In this document: in pieces, positions 22,601 through 37,600 of the stretch
Position numbering within the stretch: position 1 is the first letter of the stretch
Layout: the number at the start of each line of letters is the position of its first letter
Origin: Platycnemis pennipes
Taxonomy: Eukaryota; Arthropoda; Insecta; Odonata; Platycnemididae
Direction of reading: 5' to 3'
Assembly: GCA_933228895.1 (NCBI GenBank)
Contig: OW121849.1
Coordinates: forward strand, 125,678,849-125,742,848
DNA length: 64,000 nucleotides
The notes under the pieces: generated by a model
Database searches by the model: none
What the model was told of the DNA's origin: nothing
Seen by the model: the letters and a program-made list of their open reading frames with translations, nothing else
Program-made: the position numbers and the translations under genes

Positions 22601-25600
22601 AAGGACTGTTTGTAATCGAGTAACCTCTCCTGAGCTCATGTCCGTTCCAGGAAGTAGCACATAATCAATTATTATTACAATAGAGGAAGAATTGTAAGGA
22701 ATTGAAGTAAGGGCAGAGAGAAAATCAGCATCAGCTTTAGCCTGCTAACTCATTTTAGCAAAGGCGCTGCTTCGAAAATTCCTTTTTATCATCAGTAGCT
22801 GTATTTCGGGAAAATTTTACCTTTTGCAAAATAAATTGCCATGAATATTTACTTAGAGAGTCATTAATGTCCAGCTTTTAAAAGCAACAATCGAAGTTTC
22901 TTCAAATAAAAATGTCGTAGTTTATATATCACATATATGATTATATATTATAATGATGATGATTTATCTTATATACAAAGTAGAATGTGTGTATGTAAAT
23001 ATGTTAGCCTAAAACTCAAGAACCAAATGTAGCACAGCTTTAAAACTTCAAGGTTTATTAAATGTCATCCTTGGACAGATAATAGGCTATAATAGGCTTT
23101 TCTTGCGACTGAAGGTCCTCAATTTGACCCCAGTCAAGTCAAAAGAGTCCCCATAAGAAATACATGTAAAGGGATTTTTTTTACAGCTTACAGTGATTTT
23201 TTCACTTGAAAACTTTAATTAGAAATACCTATTGCACAAACTTGAGATGCACACCAGCCAAAAGATAATAAATATTCTTTTTATTGTCATCGAATTCAGA
23301 TTTCGGATCAATATTACTGGGGCTTAAGTAAAAAATGATGATTTCTGGTGATCTTTTTTCAGTTTAAACAGCCTTGTCCCCTTGATGACTAAAGGTATTG
23401 TTGCATTATTTAGTAGAATCTAGGCATGCCTACAGGCATATTCATTTACATAAAACACGAGAACCAAACGTAGTAAGGTATTCCAACTTTTAAGTTAAAT
23501 AAATGTCTTCCTTGTGCAGTTAATAGGCTACTTTTCATGTAATAATAGTCCCCTGTTCGATCCCAGATGAGTCAAAGCATTCCCATGCAATTTACATGCA
23601 AAGGTCTTATGGCTGGAGGAAATTATTTCATTTGTAAATTTTAATTAGAAATATTCATTGCACAAGCTTGAGAGGAGCACAAGCCGAAAGATATTTCAAA
23701 TAACGATTCTTACATTTACTGTCAAATACTGATTTTGGTTAAAATATGGGAACTTTGAAGATTTGTGCCGAACTTAAAATTTTACTGTTTAAACAGCCAT
23801 TTCCCATGGTTACCGAAGGATTTGTTAACCAATAAGTTTGATATGGTTTGCCGACTGAGATGTTCGTTTCTGCTTCTATACTCACTCCTTTGGCTTTGAC
23901 CTACATTTAATGTAACAACTTCTATCCCTACCATATTTTTGGTGCATTCCCATAAGTCCTAAAAAAAGACGCATGAAATGAAACCCACAATATTGAATAT
24001 TGACTAGAATAGCTAAAAGATAGTTCCGTCAGAGGGAATAGTAACACCAGTAACTGCTGAGTCCCTTTATGCCCAGAACGCTTAACTATTACTTTACTTC
24101 AGCACGTTCACTGCGGATGAAACCGATCGCCAAATTTATTTCATTGCCATATATAATGGAAATAGCCACGAGACAAACACGTCATTTGATTAACTGTCCC
24201 CGGAACGAGCATCTTTCCATATTCAAGTTACACAACATGCGAGCTACAGCCGGTTGCGAGCGACCGAAAAGATCAACTTCGCGACGACTAGCCGAGCATA
24301 TTAAATGCGGAGGGAGAGGGGACCGACGCAGGAGAAATCGAGCGGGGCAAAAGGGGTGCGCCGACAGGAGATACGGCATTACGTCATCCTAACAAGTCTC
24401 CCGCGGGAAGATTTTCCGCTGGTTAGTCAGTGAGAGAACGAGAAGTTCGCGACTCGATGCGTGCTCGATTGAAGCGGCAGTGCAAAGCCAAGCGGCGAGC
24501 AACATCTCCCAAACGTTCCCACCTGTTGAACAGAACAAAACGGTTTAAATTAAACACAAAAAAGGTACGACAAACTCGACAAGAAGAGAAAACGATCGGC
24601 CGGGAAACTTGACATCTGCGACTTAATACTTCGTGCGCAGCCTCTCAATGGAAAAATGCACGTTCATATGACTAACAACGAGAGGTGTGGTGGATAAAAT
24701 CTCGTTATGGCAGAATCATTCATCTTGGCCAGGAATGAATTATTGAAGTAATAATTTAAAATTTAGAGAACCAGTGGAAGTGAAGTGAAGCATGAATGAA
24801 GGTTAGTTGTTTCAAAAACAAACTCCAGAATAACTACAATCACGCGAATAAAAGAGATAATAATCCAGAGAATATATACTAATATCAAAGTTATTATTTT
24901 TAGCAACAATCAATTAAGATCTTACATTACTTCAGAAGTAGGTACGCTCACTTACATGGATAAAATCAATACAAATTTAAGGTAGGTATTAAGATTCCTG
25001 CACTCATATTTTCTTCAACAGAGTGTTTATTTATACTTTGTTATGTTGAAGGCCGACAAATATTTAACTGGGGTTAGCCACCAAAACATCGTCGATAAAA
25101 CATGCACTGTCACATCAGGATGAAGAGATAGACAATGAAAAATACTTAACCACTGTTGCGTAAAGTACACAGTATAGTGTTAGCGAGGGGCAGACTGTAA
25201 GTACAACCACAAGACTGGTGTTTCCTTGGCACACAATCGTTTAATTTCACATCGATGCCTTCCTCTAAAAATGAAACTACTGCTGGCATATTGTCATTCC
25301 AGCATCGATTTCACGCGCCCTAAAAATAGTATGTTTTTGCACACACTTTCGCGAAGGCAAAACAGATTGCCAATTTGCAAGGCACGTGCACGAACCAATC
25401 GGCGTACTATAAAGAATGACGAATAATTAATTACACACTAACATGAGAATCGGTGAATGGTGATCAGTAACTAATGGAAATATATGGATCCAATCAAACC
25501 CATATTTGTAGAATGAAAAATGAAACGGATCACTTCAATAGTCACGTGAATTCCAAAAAATTATAGATGATATTTCCCTCGCCATGCATCTAGCCAAATT

Positions 25601-28600
25601 TTTATAATAGGTGGACTTAAAACCAGTATCGTAGTCCGAATAGCCGTGAACGTTTGAGCGAAACCATAAAATTGCGTAACTGCTGCAATAAATGCCTTCG
25701 TCAATCTCACTATCCGAGACAAGGAGTGAGTGAAAGCTAAGAACCCCAAGTTAGATGCTAGGAGGCAAGTGGCCTCTTAATACAATCCGGGCACGTTAAA
25801 CACTCCACGACAAAAAATGGCGTCAAACAGACATGAATAATTAATAGTTTCATCCAAATACCGCAAGTAACTTGTAGGCAGCTTATATCATTATCCACCA
25901 ATGGATGAGTGCAACGTAAACAGCCGAGAATACATTACGGAAAATGTTGGCCAAATATGTCACTCCTACATGATGTCAACCAGGTCAGAGCACAGATAAC
26001 CATCGATTTTCCCTGCTGCAGATAAAATGTTATGCATTTGCTGCGGGAAAAAACCGGCTTCCCGAAATAAAAAATAGAAATATACGGCAAACAATAACAA
26101 ATGCCATATACACAGAACACATTAGAGAATTAAAAAGTTTGGGATTATTTTCTGTTTTTGAATAAGCCATCTCCGCGGCCGTATAACTGGACCTATACCC
26201 GTGAGAAAAGAGCGCCAGCGTTATCACGATTTGAGGTCCTTGGACAGTCTTGAAAAATAATCACATACCCTATTGCAGTGCTTAAACTCAAACTAGACCA
26301 GAGTGTACAATCAGTACGAATATCCAGTGTGTTATCAATTAATTTTGGAATACTGAAGAGATGTTCCATGAGCAAGGGTACGGGACGTTAGTCCTGAATT
26401 TTTTTTAAACCAGCGCTCTTCATCCGACCCCGCCAAACCATTTGTACTTGGTTAAACAGCGTAACATCGATTGCGATTACGTTTACGATCGATTACGTAT
26501 CTACATCATACGAACCTCTGCCGCATAATATGGAATGCTTTGATATGTTTGCGTACGTCACCTATACGATATCAAACAACGACACCAACATATGTTTAAC
26601 GTTATGTTACATGACCTTTATTCCTCCTTTTCATTCCTCCAAAATCACGTCATGCTGAAGTTTGTCAACTGCCGCTTAACTAAGAGCGTGTTAAATGAGA
26701 ATCAAAAATGTTAATGTGGACCAAATTTTCTGTGCTTCCAGTGGTGCTAGAGAAAATTTCCTATCTTTAATGTTCAACGAGCAATACTATCGCGCTTCAC
26801 GCGTCACAGCATGCTCCCATTCCTGAGGCAAAATGGGTAAGAGAAAAGCTGTGAGCACTCAATTCACCATCTCAAATTTACTGGAAAAAAGGAGTCTTTC
26901 CTCGAAGAGGAGGCTCCCGAGGTTTCTAGGCGCAGCGCTCTACAACTCTCGCTCATCAACATGTAATTTACTTTTTCTTAGAAATTTACCTTTTCTTAAA
27001 AAGCAAATTAGAGTAGGGAAAATTAGAAAACTAGTTAAAACTTACTAGCACTTAAAGAGACTGCGATACTACCATTTATATTTTTCATTGATAAGTAATA
27101 GGGTAAGTAGTAGGGGCGGTGAATTCGACACTCGCAAATTAGCAACGACATTAGAAATGGTAGAATGGTACGAATGAGAGAGAGAGACCAACAAATGTCC
27201 AACCCGACTTGGGGCGGTCGAAAATCCATGAAACTTGGTGACTCTAACAATAAGCCTTGGTGGTTAGATTTTTCCTTATGAGGCTGATATCTTCCACCAG
27301 CAAAAGGTGAATCATTAAAATGGTAAATGCAAAGGCAGCAAGGGAAAGCTTTTAGGGCTACGATTCGGCGGAGTATCATCTTACGCAATTAATTCTGAGG
27401 GCAAACTCTTTAACGCAAGAAATACCAATGAAAAAGTTAACTATTTGGGCCAAACAGCTGCTGTCGTATCGTGTTTCTAAAGCCGAAACGAAAATTCAAA
27501 AGTTTACGGCTAAACGAGATGGATGCCACAACGGCCAATGGGAATAAGGATTGCTTGTGACTTATTTGCAATCAAACGCAGCTTCGTGGAATGTTAGCGT
27601 TCAAGCGCAACTGAAGTCAATTCCGAGAAAGCACGTTAAAGAAAGTGTATTTTTACGTGCTTTCCTCTCCACCGATTTTTCTTGGTATGGATTAAACTGC
27701 TCTTTAATCTAATCGATGGTCGGCAAGTTGACTTGGTGGAATTTAGACATAGCGAAAAAAGAAACTACTTAGTTAATTCCACGGTTTATTTTGGAGTCTT
27801 CCAAAATAAACCGTGGAATTAACTAAGTAGTTTCTTTTTTCGCTATTCTCTTTAATCTTCCAAATTCACACCGTAAGGGTTTCCAAGGAAAGATATTATT
27901 TCAATACATAGTTCTTTGAGGAAGCACGTAATAAAAGCGTTAGTGCACAAGAAAAAACTACAGATCGGCATACAATGTCAATAGGGTAGTTTCCTATTAT
28001 TTTTTTATTGTCTTGATCGAAAGTTTATAACCTCTGGAGTACGTGTTTTAAGCCGTTCGATTTTTAAATGACGTTAAGTATTTTTCCTCATTAATTAAAA
28101 AGTGAAAAAAATCAATGGCGCGAAAACGCGACGGCAAACTATTGCATGCCGGTTAATCCTACGTTTGACGTCAAACTATTTCCTCTACCTGCCACCAGGT
28201 GGTGCTGCGGACGCTTCCAAAGAGACGCCGCACTCCGTTAAAGCTTATGAACAAGTATTGGAGGCATATTTATTCCGTTAATTAATTCTAATTAACTTTT
28301 ATTTATTTATTTAACACTATTTATGCAGTTGATTCATTTAAAATCAGTTACTATTCCTTTCACAAGCATATCATGTAGCTCGCCTATCGCCGCACGACCT
28401 TCACGCCATGCTTCGTCGTAGCAGAAGACACAGCGAGCAGGACGTCCTTGAGCCTATAAAATGACTAATAACACCATGTTTAACGGAGAATTCTTTTCCA
28501 ACATTGATAGTTTTTACAGGTTAATACTAATAAATATTCACTAGAGCTGAGGGGCCCTGAGATACAACGGTAAGTTCAGGAGACGAATTTTCCTATGCTT

Positions 28601-31600
28601 CGCAACGTAAACTACCTACCTGTTACGTCAGCATGAAGGCAGCGCACCCCGCCATTTCAGAGCCTTTTCAAATGGCCTTAAAATTAACATTTGATTCTCT
28701 AGTAAACTGGGATTTCTCAATACAAACTTTTTGCGTATATTAATTACATTTATGGCAGGGCACAAATCGCAATTAATGAAGTCTGTTTTCTTTGATGAAG
28801 GAAACTACCCTATTCTCATCGAGTTCCCAAACGCCGCCAATGAATACATTTGAATTAATGACGGTTAACGAAAGACAATAATCGTGAAATTTTGCAAAAG
28901 ATTAAATAAAATGAATCATTCACCAACGGGTTGTCTAGTCTTCCCTCCCACTGAGGAAACTGTAATGGTAAAAAATTGTACACACAATAATAAGCACAGT
29001 TCCAATTTGAACAGCAAAAACACGCCCACTGGTATCTCAGCTAAAATTAATCTCGGAAAGTTTGCAAAGGGTGAATCATTAAACATTAATAAGGGGGCAA
29101 AGGGTAAATGATAAAATCATTACAGTAGCATTGAACTTTGTCTTCCCGCCGAAAGCACATTCATAAAATAGTGCGTGGTAAACAATCGATAAAATCACGA
29201 AATCTGACTTTACTGCCATTCGTGTTCGCCAAGAATTGAATATTATCCACCAACTTTGCGTGCTCTCTCTAACATATAATGATATACGGCATGTTCTTAT
29301 TTAATGTTGAAAATTCGGAAGGCACATTATGAAAGATACGGGAATATACGACATCACATGAAAGGATAACGAAACTTAGTACACACATGAAAGTGGATGC
29401 ACAAGGAAAATTCTAGCAGAGGAAAACGAGGAAAATGGAGGAAATTCAATAGAATTAAGGATGGAAAAAATGTTGTAGAGGGCTTCACCTCCTTAACGAT
29501 GCCAAGGGGGTAAAATTAACAGGCATGAAAAGTTAAACCATGGCAGCCCTTCCATTTGCAGAACGCATATTTATATGAGTTATGTACTGGAAGTTAGGGC
29601 AAAATACAGGGAGAAAACGTTTAGCAACAGACATCTACAACGCTTCCACTAGAATAAGGGCTTTCCCAAATTTATTCTTAAGTATTTAACTACTAAACCT
29701 GTGAAATGAAACACACTTCGACACAATACTTCTATCTCCTCGATCACACCGTTTTTCGAATCCTATCAATTGAGCCTGGGTCACTCTCAAGAGCATTAGG
29801 TCTAGAATCATAGGATGAAGATTCGGAGGTGCAAATCTGTCGCGACTTCGGGAGACACACCGATTACGACTACGGGAATTGTATCTTTTCATATGAGTGA
29901 AACACCAGTCTTCAGCTTACTTCTTTCTATCATCAAAAGCCAATTTTATTCTTCCAGCCACTTCCTAATACACCCACTAGAAATGAAGAAAACCAAAACA
30001 TTGTTTCCTAACCTTTCCATTTCACGACACACCTCACAAGCATAAGCACGACATACTCTGAAGGAAAATGTTCTATTAACATGAATCATTTTTCTATTTT
30101 TCACCAAGTCTAGCCACAAATTTGTGTACGATAAGTCTTCGTATGCAATCATACCCCCGAAAAAAACAAACAAATTCTAAATACATCTTAAATAAGTGAT
30201 AACCGAGATATCTTTAACATCGCACCTATGGACTAAATTGTTAAATTTACCTGAGAAACTTATTAAATGTAAAGAGCATTTATTAAAAGTAAATATCAAT
30301 AAAGCGGAAAGGGAATCGCTCTGCAGTCTAGCCCTCCAGTACGGTGGCCCCATCCAGGGCTTAGGATGATAACATTTTCGCGGTATAATCACGGCCCTTA
30401 CGCGCGTAGTGAGGTAGGGAAGCAATGGACAATACGATGAAACACCAGTCATTAATTTACAAATGGCACGATCCATGGACACATTTCCACACGGTTGGGA
30501 AATGCATCGAGAGGAAAATTCAAATTATGAATGGTAAAATTCATCCCGTGATGGCTAGTCTTGGACACTCCAAGGACAGGGGAAAAAACTGATTAACGTA
30601 AGCTCAATCGATGAAATGTTCATCACCTACTTTCTTATCATATAAAAAAACAGCGACAGCCTATTGAATCAACAATCCAAATTCAAACAAGAAATCAAGC
30701 GACAGAAACAGGCATCCGTTGGCAGATTCATAAAAAAGCCAAAATTCGGAAAATATACTGTAATTTGACAGTACAGGAATAAAACTGTTTACGAACTATT
30801 TATTGATTTTCCCGAACTATATCTAGTATTAGTTTTCAATGAGCAGAGCAAAACACCATTCATTATAGGGAGCTACGAACGCAAATACAGTTTTTCTCAA
30901 CTTGCCTGCAAAATATTCTCAATTTACTAAGAACTACACAATTATCTCAACAAATAAGGGTACGCAAACGAAAAATAGAGGGTGACACCAAAGAAGTTAC
31001 TGTCACGGTGTTTCTCACCATGTTTTTGAAAACAAACACATGTTAAAGACAGAGTGAGAGTAAAAAAACTCGGCATTCCTCCAACCCTGCGCGAGCAATG
31101 CAGCGTTTTCGTTTTCTACACGAAGGCATTTAAATGCTCTCAATGCTCAAACGGCTAATACTAGGTCGGAAAGAAAACAATGAACTTCAATTACCTCCAC
31201 ATCCGGTAACCAGTTACGGAGAATTCGATCAGTAAAAAAAATGTGAACATTTTATTAAGTTTCCCAAGACATTCATCGCGCGAACAATTCACCGATCTAC
31301 ACCAACCAACCCACAAAATCAAATTTTTTAGAATATCATGAGTCGTTTCACTATTTACACTTAAATAGAGCATTCCATTCTTTCTGTACGCTACATTTTT
31401 TCTTCGAATGCATTCTCATACTCAAATCATACGAGTGCAATTTAGAGGGGCGTTATCGCGTACAAACAGCAGCAATAAAGCTGATAACAGTGCCGTCAAA
31501 ATTTCCTCGTGACGAAACTGCGCAGAGTTAAAGCAGTTCTCTCGTTAAGACTCAACAACAGCACTAACCAAAAATATTTCCTGAGCTTCCCTCATTCAAA

Positions 31601-34600
31601 CTAAAATGCCTAGCGGTGAAAGTAGTTAGTTTCGAACAAAACAATAAGGTTGCTTGATTTATTATAAGGAGATTAAACTTCAACATAAATTGAAAAATTC
31701 TCAAATAAAAACTTTTTTATTGCGTAAATGACAAATTTTACAAAGAGACTAAAATGGCCGTACAAAGTTTTTGGAGCACGCTTGAGAAATGCCGAAATTA
31801 ATGCGTGTATATTTACAGCGAAGGTAATCACAGTCAGGGATAAAAACACAACGAAAAGTACAAAAATGACCAAATACGCTCCAAAAAAATGCAAGAAATT
31901 TTAATTCCTCGTAGAGGGGAAAAAAGAGATTCATGTAATGCCGAAACACATGTATTAGCTCTATATACATAGCTCCCTTTCCTTTGTTTCGCTTATAGCA
32001 TAGTCATCTGATAATTTGCTGATTTAGCTATTTTACATTTAAGTCGTCTGGTCATGTAACAACTACCCTTTTCTTGTTCTTGGCACCACTTTGTGTTAGC
32101 TTGGGTGAAGGTGAGAATAAGTGAATATCTGATTTTAGGTTCATGGAGAGCGACTTATTTCTGCATAAACCTTGAATCCTGAGAGACCTGTAAGAAAATT
32201 TTATTACTGAAAAATGCCAAAAACTCCAACAAGGTATTGTTGATATTAGGAGTTTGCTTGAATTCCGCAACTGTACCTGGCGAAGGATCTTCTTTCCGTT
32301 AAAGACCTCAGAACGTGGGCTCGAGATATTATAACTCTCACTTACTCGTAGTAACAATGCGAGGAGCAGTATTGAAATCCCCACTTTCGTTTAAAAATAA
32401 TTCCTTAACAGTCATCCCAAAGAATTCGTTACTTTAGGAAATAGATTTGGCATGCACTTATTTTTTTTAAAGATAATTTGTTTCCTCATTCTTGTACTCC
32501 GGATAGGGGGAGAGCTGTAATACCTGAAAATAGGCTATTTCTCATCGGCATGCATAAATATTCTTCAACTAGAACAAAAAAACACACAGATATTTAGATT
32601 CTGTACATTAGAATAGAAGGGAAGACGCCCTTGAAGTAAAGATGGGACTTGAAAACATCCGAGATCCGCAGCTAAGGGTAACGCCGGCACTTCTTAAATG
32701 GGGAATTTCCTCAAACGACGGTTTTATTGTCCAGATGTAAGCAGGGCAGCTTTAATCCGAACTAATTACGCGGTGGCATTGGCGCAGACGGAGTGAAATA
32801 AATAAGTCTCAGGGTCAGCAACACCATTTCTCTGCTGCCCCCTTTCCCCGAACAGACAATCCTCAAAGAATGGTTTACTCGTCATACGACTGCCGCTTCG
32901 ACTCCCGCTCTCGAGTTTCCTAAAGCATCGAAATGGTGGTATAAAACCCGGTACTTATATCCTTCGCCCAACAGAAAAAATCAAGATGATTTCGGATACG
33001 TTCGTAACGGCACAGGAAGAACACGGTAGTGACAGGAATACATTTTCATTGACCGTTACAGTGACAAGTTTTTAGTTAAACTAAACTTATTCCCCTACCA
33101 ATCGCTATTCAAGTGGATTCTACCGGTACATAAAAGGTGCTGTATGGTTTACCTACTGGCTTTTATTGAAACGCGCGAAACTTTAAAACATTTAGCTAAG
33201 TTTTATCACCAGCAAATAAGAATTATTTTGCTGTCTTCGCCCGACTCAAAAAAATCTCCTATAGCGGAAAGAAGCTAATTTTTCGGCAAAAGGGGACAAA
33301 ACGTACGTCTCATTCGGAAGAAGTAACTGAAGAGCGTCCCTAAATAAAATTCGAAGGAGGGGCGGAGTATGGCGCCCGCGTAAGCCTACTCCTTCAATGA
33401 AAGGCGCCAAGGGGTCCTCGGTTTGACGGCCCATCCGACAGACGGAGTAAGTAAACTTAGACTTCACGTAGCATTTCGAAAAGCAAAAGGAATGGGCATG
33501 TCACTCAAAAATCTTGATTTCAGCCAGGATAGAAATGCGATCCCAAGGTATGAGATAGTCAGTCCTCTTACCTGGGAACTACACAAAACCGATCCCCGGG
33601 GACTAAAGGACAAAAAATAAAAGGTGGAGTTATATACGGGCACGAAAAAAATGAACATGTATTACATAACGAAGAGAGCATGTACGAATCAATAACTCTT
33701 TAGAGTCACTATCATATTCTTTTTTCGGCGATACCTGACAACATCAATTTCATTCATTCAAGCCAATAATAGCAAGCAGTATAATAGCGCTCTATTCGCG
33801 AACCACAGCACGAGTGTCACAAATAAGAAATGATAATAACAAAATATGTGAATAGAACAAAAAACTAGAAACCAGTTCGTGCAAAGGAAAATAGAACCGG
33901 ATCAATGGTATTATGTGTAGAAATGGAAAAAACATTAATATAAGGCGAAGTAAATGTTAAAGGACAAAAAATTTCAACATTCAGATCAAGAAAAGAGACA
34001 GGGTCATTTTTAATAGAACTAATGTGATTCAGGAATGTCTGCAGCGAAGAATACGCGGGAGACCTAGAGAAGGATATTTCGGCTACTTATTGTTAAGTAC
34101 CGACAAATACTTCGACGAGAATGAGAGAATGATTTCTGACTGGAAATAAAGAAAATACACAAGGGAGTAAGTAAGATCGCCAGATGGGACGAATAACAAG
34201 CTAGCAAACATGCAAAATCCAATCGTGTGAATCAGCTGCTTCGAGGTTGGACACTCATCATGGAGCCCAAAATATATTTTTTCGAGGCAAACAGGATCAA
34301 TGCAAACCTAAAAAGGCTGGATGAATCGTAGTAAAATGTATTAAAGGAGCAGACTATTACTTATTATTATTACTACTATTAGGCTTATTACATTCACGTA
34401 ATAAGAGTTATTCCAGGCGACAACGGGCATAATATTATGGGAATTAGGAAGAAAATTAAGGCATAAAGAGCAGGGCAGGGACTTCACAAAGACATGTTTT
34501 GCTCAGACTTCTTTCTTCGTATAGTTGCTTCACTTGTCTAAAACTGATCACTGAAGAAACAGAATTATCCGAGCAAAATCTGTGAAAATACATTACAATT

Positions 34601-37600
34601 GATTTAAAGGAACGGGAAGTTGCATAAAGGCGATTTTAATGATGAGAAGATCTAGGAGGGTATGCTTGTGACAAGGAGCATTACATAAAAACCTTTGAAA
34701 GAAGTACCGCACCCTATGAGCCAGCCTTGGGTGACAGGGAAAACTGGTGAAAAAGAATGTAAGGCTTAAAAACATGGTAATTACATCAATGAATACTAAG
34801 TAGCCATAATCAACGAGAAACAGAATTCGCAGAGGAGCTGGAAAGAAAAAGTCCGCACGGAGCCCAAAAAGAAAACGCCTGAATAGTAACTCCCAGGAAA
34901 ACAGTGAATAAAATAGAATATAATAAACACGAAAAAGTAATGGTTCATATAGAAGACCAAGTAATCAATGCAAAATACAGATTATGAACGCGGTAATATT
35001 CATAAGGATCTGAGAGAATTAGCATCGATACGAGAAGAATGGAGGGATACCATTACTAAGATAAATAATGAAGTATTCAATGCTCGGAAGTTGTTGAGGA
35101 CGAATGAAAAAATATCATGGAGAACATTTTGAGAGCCAACGGAATCAGAGGGTGGCTGAAGCGAAAGAATATCGGGTCAGGGCAAAATAGGAAAGCGGTG
35201 CGGGATGAAAGAAAAAGGAATAAGGAGTAGCCGAAGAAAGAAAGAGCCTGTGAATGCGTACTCCTGGAGGCCAGCATGAATATACACTTCATGACAATTA
35301 CAATGAAGCTCCACGAACTATTCAAAACTTCTCCTGAACCTGCATGCCTCCAAATGATTATGCGCTGAGCGCCCAAAACCACAGACGCTAAGCGCCCTAC
35401 ACAGGGTTGAGGGACGATACTTCTCACTCAATATCGATTGGGGTAAGTTGGCCATCTTGACATTCAGGAATTGTGCTCCCAAAAATCTTTACGACGCTTG
35501 ACCTTCAACAATGACCTGAGCTTCCCCATTGCTCTGATTCCGGTCATCTGCCTTGATGACCAAGCATGCACCCACCGTAAACAAAAGGACCGCAAACGAC
35601 CGTTATCATTTTTGAAGCACTAAAAACCCTTTACCCGCCTGAAATAAATCTGTAATTCCGGAATTACACCCTTTCCAAATCGAAGAGCAGCAAACCACCA
35701 TAGGTGAGCAGAGTTTCCGCTGCAACATTATAAGTGGTGTCCTTACCGATGTATGTGGTTTCTATTCGATTTGTAAAGAGAAAGCTCCGAATAAAACTTT
35801 ATATGAAAAAACATTACCTCATCTCAACCACGAGGTTCCTTTCAAACGAATACATAGGTTATATTACTGATGCCACATTCGCTTTTGGCAAAATCTTATT
35901 ACCATTATCATAGAGGTTTCAAGTTCCCTAGTCAAGAACAGACGGATGATTCGAGATATCACACGTAGCAAAACAGAAACACCTACAAAAGAATACGTTC
36001 CTCGCAGACAATGCACTCGATCGCCATAGCTTCTGCGTGCGTAGTGTCAAGAACTAGTAAATCTATCTTCCGAAAATCAAAGGCTGGTCGTGTAGGGTTC
36101 GTGCGAACTTATATTAACAACATAATTCAGGAAGGTTATATGTTTCAGCAGTTGTGACTTTTGCACATGAAAAGTATAAAAACATTTCATCAGACAATGA
36201 GGATTTCAGAAATGGAGTGACATTCACAAAAAAACTTCATTGCAATACACTCAATTTCCTTGTAAAATCCATACGCTTATTATAATAATGACCAGCATAA
36301 GCTGAACGCGAAAATTTGAGGACAGCGAGGAAATTAAGATGCGCTTTCGTACCTTGACAAGGGTCAACAAATCTTCGCTTTCATCATCATCTACTTAAAA
36401 CCATAATTCTGTGATCGTAAGCCCTTCAATAATAATACCATTGTTAACGACAAGTTTTGTGGAATATAAAATAAAGGATGACTCGATGAGATCATTTAAG
36501 TATAGTAGGATGTCGACTAAGTACAACGCTAAGAGAAGGACACCAAAAGGCTTCAGTCGGATCTAAACTCAAGAACATCATGTCGGTACACGACCAATAG
36601 TTTGAAGTCAAGGGTTCCTTGAGACACACCATCAAATATATGGCGCACAACTCCACCGTTACATGAAATAGTTACTTAAATGCACCTAAATTACTATCAG
36701 GCCGACTCAGGAAGTCCTCCGGAATGAAATAGTTACTTAAATGCACCTAAATTTCTATCAGGCCGACTCAGGAAGTCCTCCGGAATGACTTCACAACACG
36801 AAAGAGGAATCAATCCGCAAAGAATCCACTTTACAAGAGCGAGCCCAGTAAAATAAACGGCCAAACATGAGTTAGTAAAATAAAATATATAGCATCAAGC
36901 AATTATATTTAATCTTGTGGGTCGCTTTCAAGTGGATCGAGTCTATACACAAGTGAACTTTAGTATTTTTTATGACAAACGAGTACATGAGAAGACAAAA
37001 TCATACACCTATGACCTACTAGTAGAAAGTGTAATTACAATACCTCACAAGAGGGAAACCACAAGCAGCCCAAAGACAAAAAAACTTGCTGGAATATCAA
37101 TGCAACGGAGAAATTATACGAATCAGCAACTGTGTTACAAATACTGTGGTTTTCTTTTATTCTAAAACAGTATATTCCAAAATGTGTGCTGCGAGAGGTT
37201 GTCAGTATGCCGTGAAAAATCCGATAGTAAAGTCGGTGAGAAACGTTGAGAGATTGCGAAGTGTTTGTGAATTATGGGGCACCATATTTTGGTACATACG
37301 GGAAAATGATATCAAAACTACTGTTCTTAAACAACAGATTACATAAAAGTTGGCATTAACCATGAGGTACGTAATAAGCAGAAATTTAAATCAAGAACTA
37401 CCTAATCCTAGGACTTCCTCTGCAGGAGTACGCCGCCCTAACGACCCAAGGGTGATTTGACTTCCTGTCATTAAAAAATATTGTATGGAAGTCTTTGAGG
37501 GCGAAGCGACAGAAATAGACGAGTTTATTTTAAAAATACTTAGCCTTGGCCGTCGAGATGGAAAGCTGGTATATAAAAACGTAAGGTTGCCACTAACGAC

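Noticed and set aside
35000..35160. LINE ORF end ([17 protein letters not shown] stretch)
   Set aside because: The readable part is too short and no reverse-transcriptase motif lies upstream in any frame.
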